Source: Callaeas wilsoni
Lineage: Eukaryota; Chordata; Aves; Passeriformes; Callaeidae
DNA: 64,000 nt
Direction: 5' to 3'
NCBI GenBank assembly: GCA_013398955.1
Contig: VWPU01017401.1
Coordinates: 744,001 to 808,000 of the forward strand
Shown: in pieces, positions 61,380-64,000 of the stretch
Numbering within the stretch: the stretch's first letter is position 1
Layout of the letters: each line of letters opens with the position of its first letter
Translations under genes and position numbers: made by a program
The notes under the pieces: model-generated
Database searches by the model: none
What the model saw: only the letters and a program-made list of their open reading frames with translations
Told to the model about the DNA's origin: nothing

Positions 61380-62060
61380 CAAGGGATTTAAAATCTGTGC
61401 AAAGGGGGACAATAAAAGAAACAATTATGGAGTTTAACCACTGCTGCTGGCATGGTGTTGAATGTCATTTGTCCTTAGCTACACTGATACAGTTAAACTG
61501 CGCACTCAAGGCTGATGTTTCGGTTTGCTGGTGATTTTGGAACATCAGCAAAAGTTTTGTTTCAAACGAAACCAAATAATTTTTTCTATTTCAGGCATTT
61601 AATTAAAAATGATTAGAGGTTTTATTTTAAAGGGAACTTGCTTCCAATTGATACAAACCCAAAAATTAAATTTTTTTTTTTTTTGAAAATGGGAAAATAG
61701 AACATTTTGATTTTAGAGGAATTTGGGGATACTACTTTGAGAGCTGTCGAAATAGACACAAAAGCGGCCATGTAGTCAGCATTTATTACCCTGCTTTATT
61801 CTGTATGCATCCAGATACAAACCCAGCTGAGACCGTAACAGTCCATTTTCACAAAGCAGATTTAGGGCCAGTGTTTATTTGCCTTTTATGCACATTTCTA
61901 AAGGCATATTTGCCAAGCAGAAGTGTAAGAAACTACTGCTTGACCTGAAGCATCTGCAGCTGGCTGGAGGAAGCAGAATTTCTCCTCCTCTTGCTCCAAG
62001 CAATTACTAGTGGTTTGGCATTACCAGGATTAAATTGTAGCATTTCTGCTATAACCTGCT
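61380..62060. promoter_or_regulatory. Candidate conserved non-coding cluster
   Basis: Two information-rich patches, 61380-61600 ('ttaattgcggaacaaggg', 'ggacaataaaagaaacaatt', 'aaactgcgcactcaaggctg') and 61740-61990 ('gctgtcgaaatagacacaaa', 'aaagcggccatgtagtcagc'), flank a T run at 61669-61684. Retained CpG, SOX-like ACAAT words and absence of repeats suggest regulatory DNA. No alignment is available to confirm. Confidence 0.3.
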
Positions 62061-64000
62061 ACAGAGAGCAACTCAGGGCCACTCTGCCTCCCCAGGTGGC
62101 ATTAGGGAAACACAACCTGACTACTGTGCCAGTTTCATAGAGGAAACTGGCAATCTATTTTATGTATTGATGTATGGCAGAAACTATCTCGAGCAGTTTG
62201 GGACTCCATCTACACACAGAGCTGTAATTGCTTTGTCCCTTGGCAAAGGTCTGCAGAGGAAGGGCGGCCGAGATTTACTCACTGATTAAACTCCAACATG
62301 ACACATACACATCCGACTGTAACTTTCTTGCAGTTATATTTTACACCCCCAAAAGAGAGATTCAAGTAGAAATTATCTGAATTCCATTTGGTCAGATGGG
62401 GTTGTTCCTTGACATGCCTTGCAATCACTGTTCTCCAAGCTAAGTCTAAACAAAAAGAGCAGTCGTTTGGAAAGAGTTCATCTGAAATTAAGCACCTAGT
62501 GCAGAGAGATGAATTTTGGAGGTGTTGATTTCTCACAGCTACTGCCCCTTATAGTACCATTTGGGTGTAAATGCAATAGGAATAATAAGGCAGGTGGAGG
62601 GATGTTGGACCCAGGAGGGCAGTTACCCCAGACTTTAACATTAGCACTTCCAGGAATAATAGAGATGCCTTAGTAAGTAAGATAATATAGAATGAGTCTT
62701 GAATCAGCCAGTCTTGGCACCTCGGAAATCCAGAATAACAAAAATCTTTATTATAATTTAGTTGGTGTTCATAAAACCAAACAACATGCCTATTTTTATG
62801 GCTTAAAACCACCTTCAGGTAAAGTGAATTTTTTTGTCATTCTGGTTTTTACAGGAACTACTAAAGAAAGGCAGATAAAGCAATTTGGTTAAAGCTTCGC
62901 CAGCAGTTTTACAGAGAATATTGGAAATGAAAGATCCGGTTTGGAGCCATCAGAGTAGGATGGTCTGGGCGGGTCAGACCTGCCCTGTGGCTTAGCTCCT
63001 TCTGGCCAGCCCCTGCTGGAGAAAGGGTGAACGATGGCGATGACTATGACAGTGTGCTCCATCCAAAGAGCTGAGTGCTGCTGGGCACAGCCAAGCTCCT
63101 GGCACCATAAATCCCTCTAGCTCACACCTCCCTTCAATCTGCAAAACAGGACCCAAAAGTGCCATCATACTCTGCACTCGTCAGAGGCAGACACAGCCAG
63201 CGATGCAGACTGTCAGCCAAACTATGCCCGCTCAGGGACAAAAAAACTGAACTGGGGAGTTAAGAGCTCATTTCTTATTGTGTTGTTTGGGGGCTGGTCT
63301 GCCAAAAGGAGAATATTAGACTAGACAGTTTCTGACTCAGACACATTCAGCAACACCTGTGTTTGTCAGGGAAAAGTATCCTTTTGATATATTTGCTTTT
63401 GCCCCATTCTTCTCCGTTTGAAGAGGAACTGTCTGTAAATAATTTAAGTGCATCCCTTGCTAGCTGTTACTGTCCCAAGGTCTTCTTTCCATCAGTATTC
63501 TCCAAAAGAAAGCATGCTTCTTTCTCTCATAATGCACTAACTTTTTCATTGCTTCTTTATGCTCACTTCTCACCAATCTAAATAATGGATCAATTGAGGT
63601 TTTATTCTTTGCTTTAATTAGGTCTTGAATTTTGAGAGTATTTTACTGTAATTACTTCATTAAACGTGAACTGAAAAGCAAAAACCTTCCAAAACAAAGT
63701 AAGCTGTGTTTGTGATTTTCTGTCTGTTTTTTTTAATGACACATAAAGGCAAACTCAAAACTCTAATAGGCTATGGAGTTTTTCTCTCAGCTCTGTGTCT
63801 GGGTAAATACTCATAGCCTGTGCTCACTGTTTCAAACCAGCAGAGAGAAAGAAAGAGAGGGGCAGAAGGTCAAAATATGGCTATGGACCAACTCAGTCAG
63901 TCAGTCTTTGATTTACAGTGGCCTCAGCATATTAAAACAGCTTTTATTACATCCATCTGAATCTTATGCGATTGCCTATGCCCTTGGTGATTTATTTCAG
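62061..64000. other. Non-coding stretch to window end
   Basis: 63370-63700 is AT-rich and non-repetitive ('gctttaattaggtcttgaat', 'tactgtaattacttcattaa') and could continue the conserved cluster. A short (CAGT)n lies at 63893-63906. The window ends in 'gatttatttcag', which resembles an acceptor but cannot be judged at the edge. No gene is recognised. Confidence 0.4.

Noticed and set aside
1..64000. CRISPR array, bacterial defence system, tRNA or rRNA genes
   Set aside because: No regularly spaced repeats, no prokaryotic gene layout, and no intact tRNA or rRNA pattern was seen; the DNA is vertebrate.

Overview
The window looks like avian nuclear DNA from a gene-poor region: an intergenic desert or the inside of a very large intron. 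It is moderately AT-rich, with frequent stops in all frames, homopolymer runs and no bacterial-style operons. The diagnostic content is its repeats. There are several CR1 LINE fragments in both orientations, a solo LTR of a family I know from songbird and other bird genomes, an ancient MIR-type SINE and an older L3/CR1-type tail. I infer a bird with good confidence, and a passerine-like bird with less. No complete protein-coding gene is supported. The longest open frames begin at non-ATG codons, resemble nothing I recognise, or run through a GC-rich minisatellite.

Layout. 0-5.6 kb: unremarkable DNA with one old CR1 remnant (2.93-3.09 kb). 5.65-6.70 kb (minus strand): a CR1-type element whose decayed ORF1, with a coiled coil and a GDSL/SGNH-esterase-like block, is joined directly to the element's 3' tail, so ORF2 is missing. 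7-23 kb: mostly unannotatable sequence, with some stretches that look like conserved non-coding elements, one 43-bp exon-like segment (10.76 kb) and a GC-enriched LTR-like block (20.9-21.6 kb). 23.68-24.46 kb: a solo LTR nested inside a CR1. 24.5-41.4 kb: very little apart from a pyrimidine-rich tract and simple repeats. 41.5 kb: a CR1 fragment. 46.97 kb: a MIR. 48.6 kb: an antisense L3/CR1 tail. 49.5 kb: a 132-bp minus-strand exon-like segment. 50.6 and 51.2 kb: two copies of a ~65-bp sequence with an identical hairpin core. 52.2 kb: an old CR1. 53.06-53.47 kb: a five-unit, CpG-dense minisatellite with 76/88-bp units. 54.97 kb: a second, much shorter piece of the same LTR family. From about 51.4 kb to the end, stretches that look like slowly evolving regulatory DNA seem more frequent. 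This is an impression from base pattern only.

No set of genes works together here. The readable biology is repeat history (CR1 insertion, LTR insertion into CR1, local duplication, minisatellite expansion) on top of probable long-range regulatory DNA for a gene outside the window. I found no new multi-gene system. The items most worth checking are the ORF1-to-tail CR1 chimera, the minisatellite, the hairpin-bearing duplication and the putative conserved elements that share a 13-mer.
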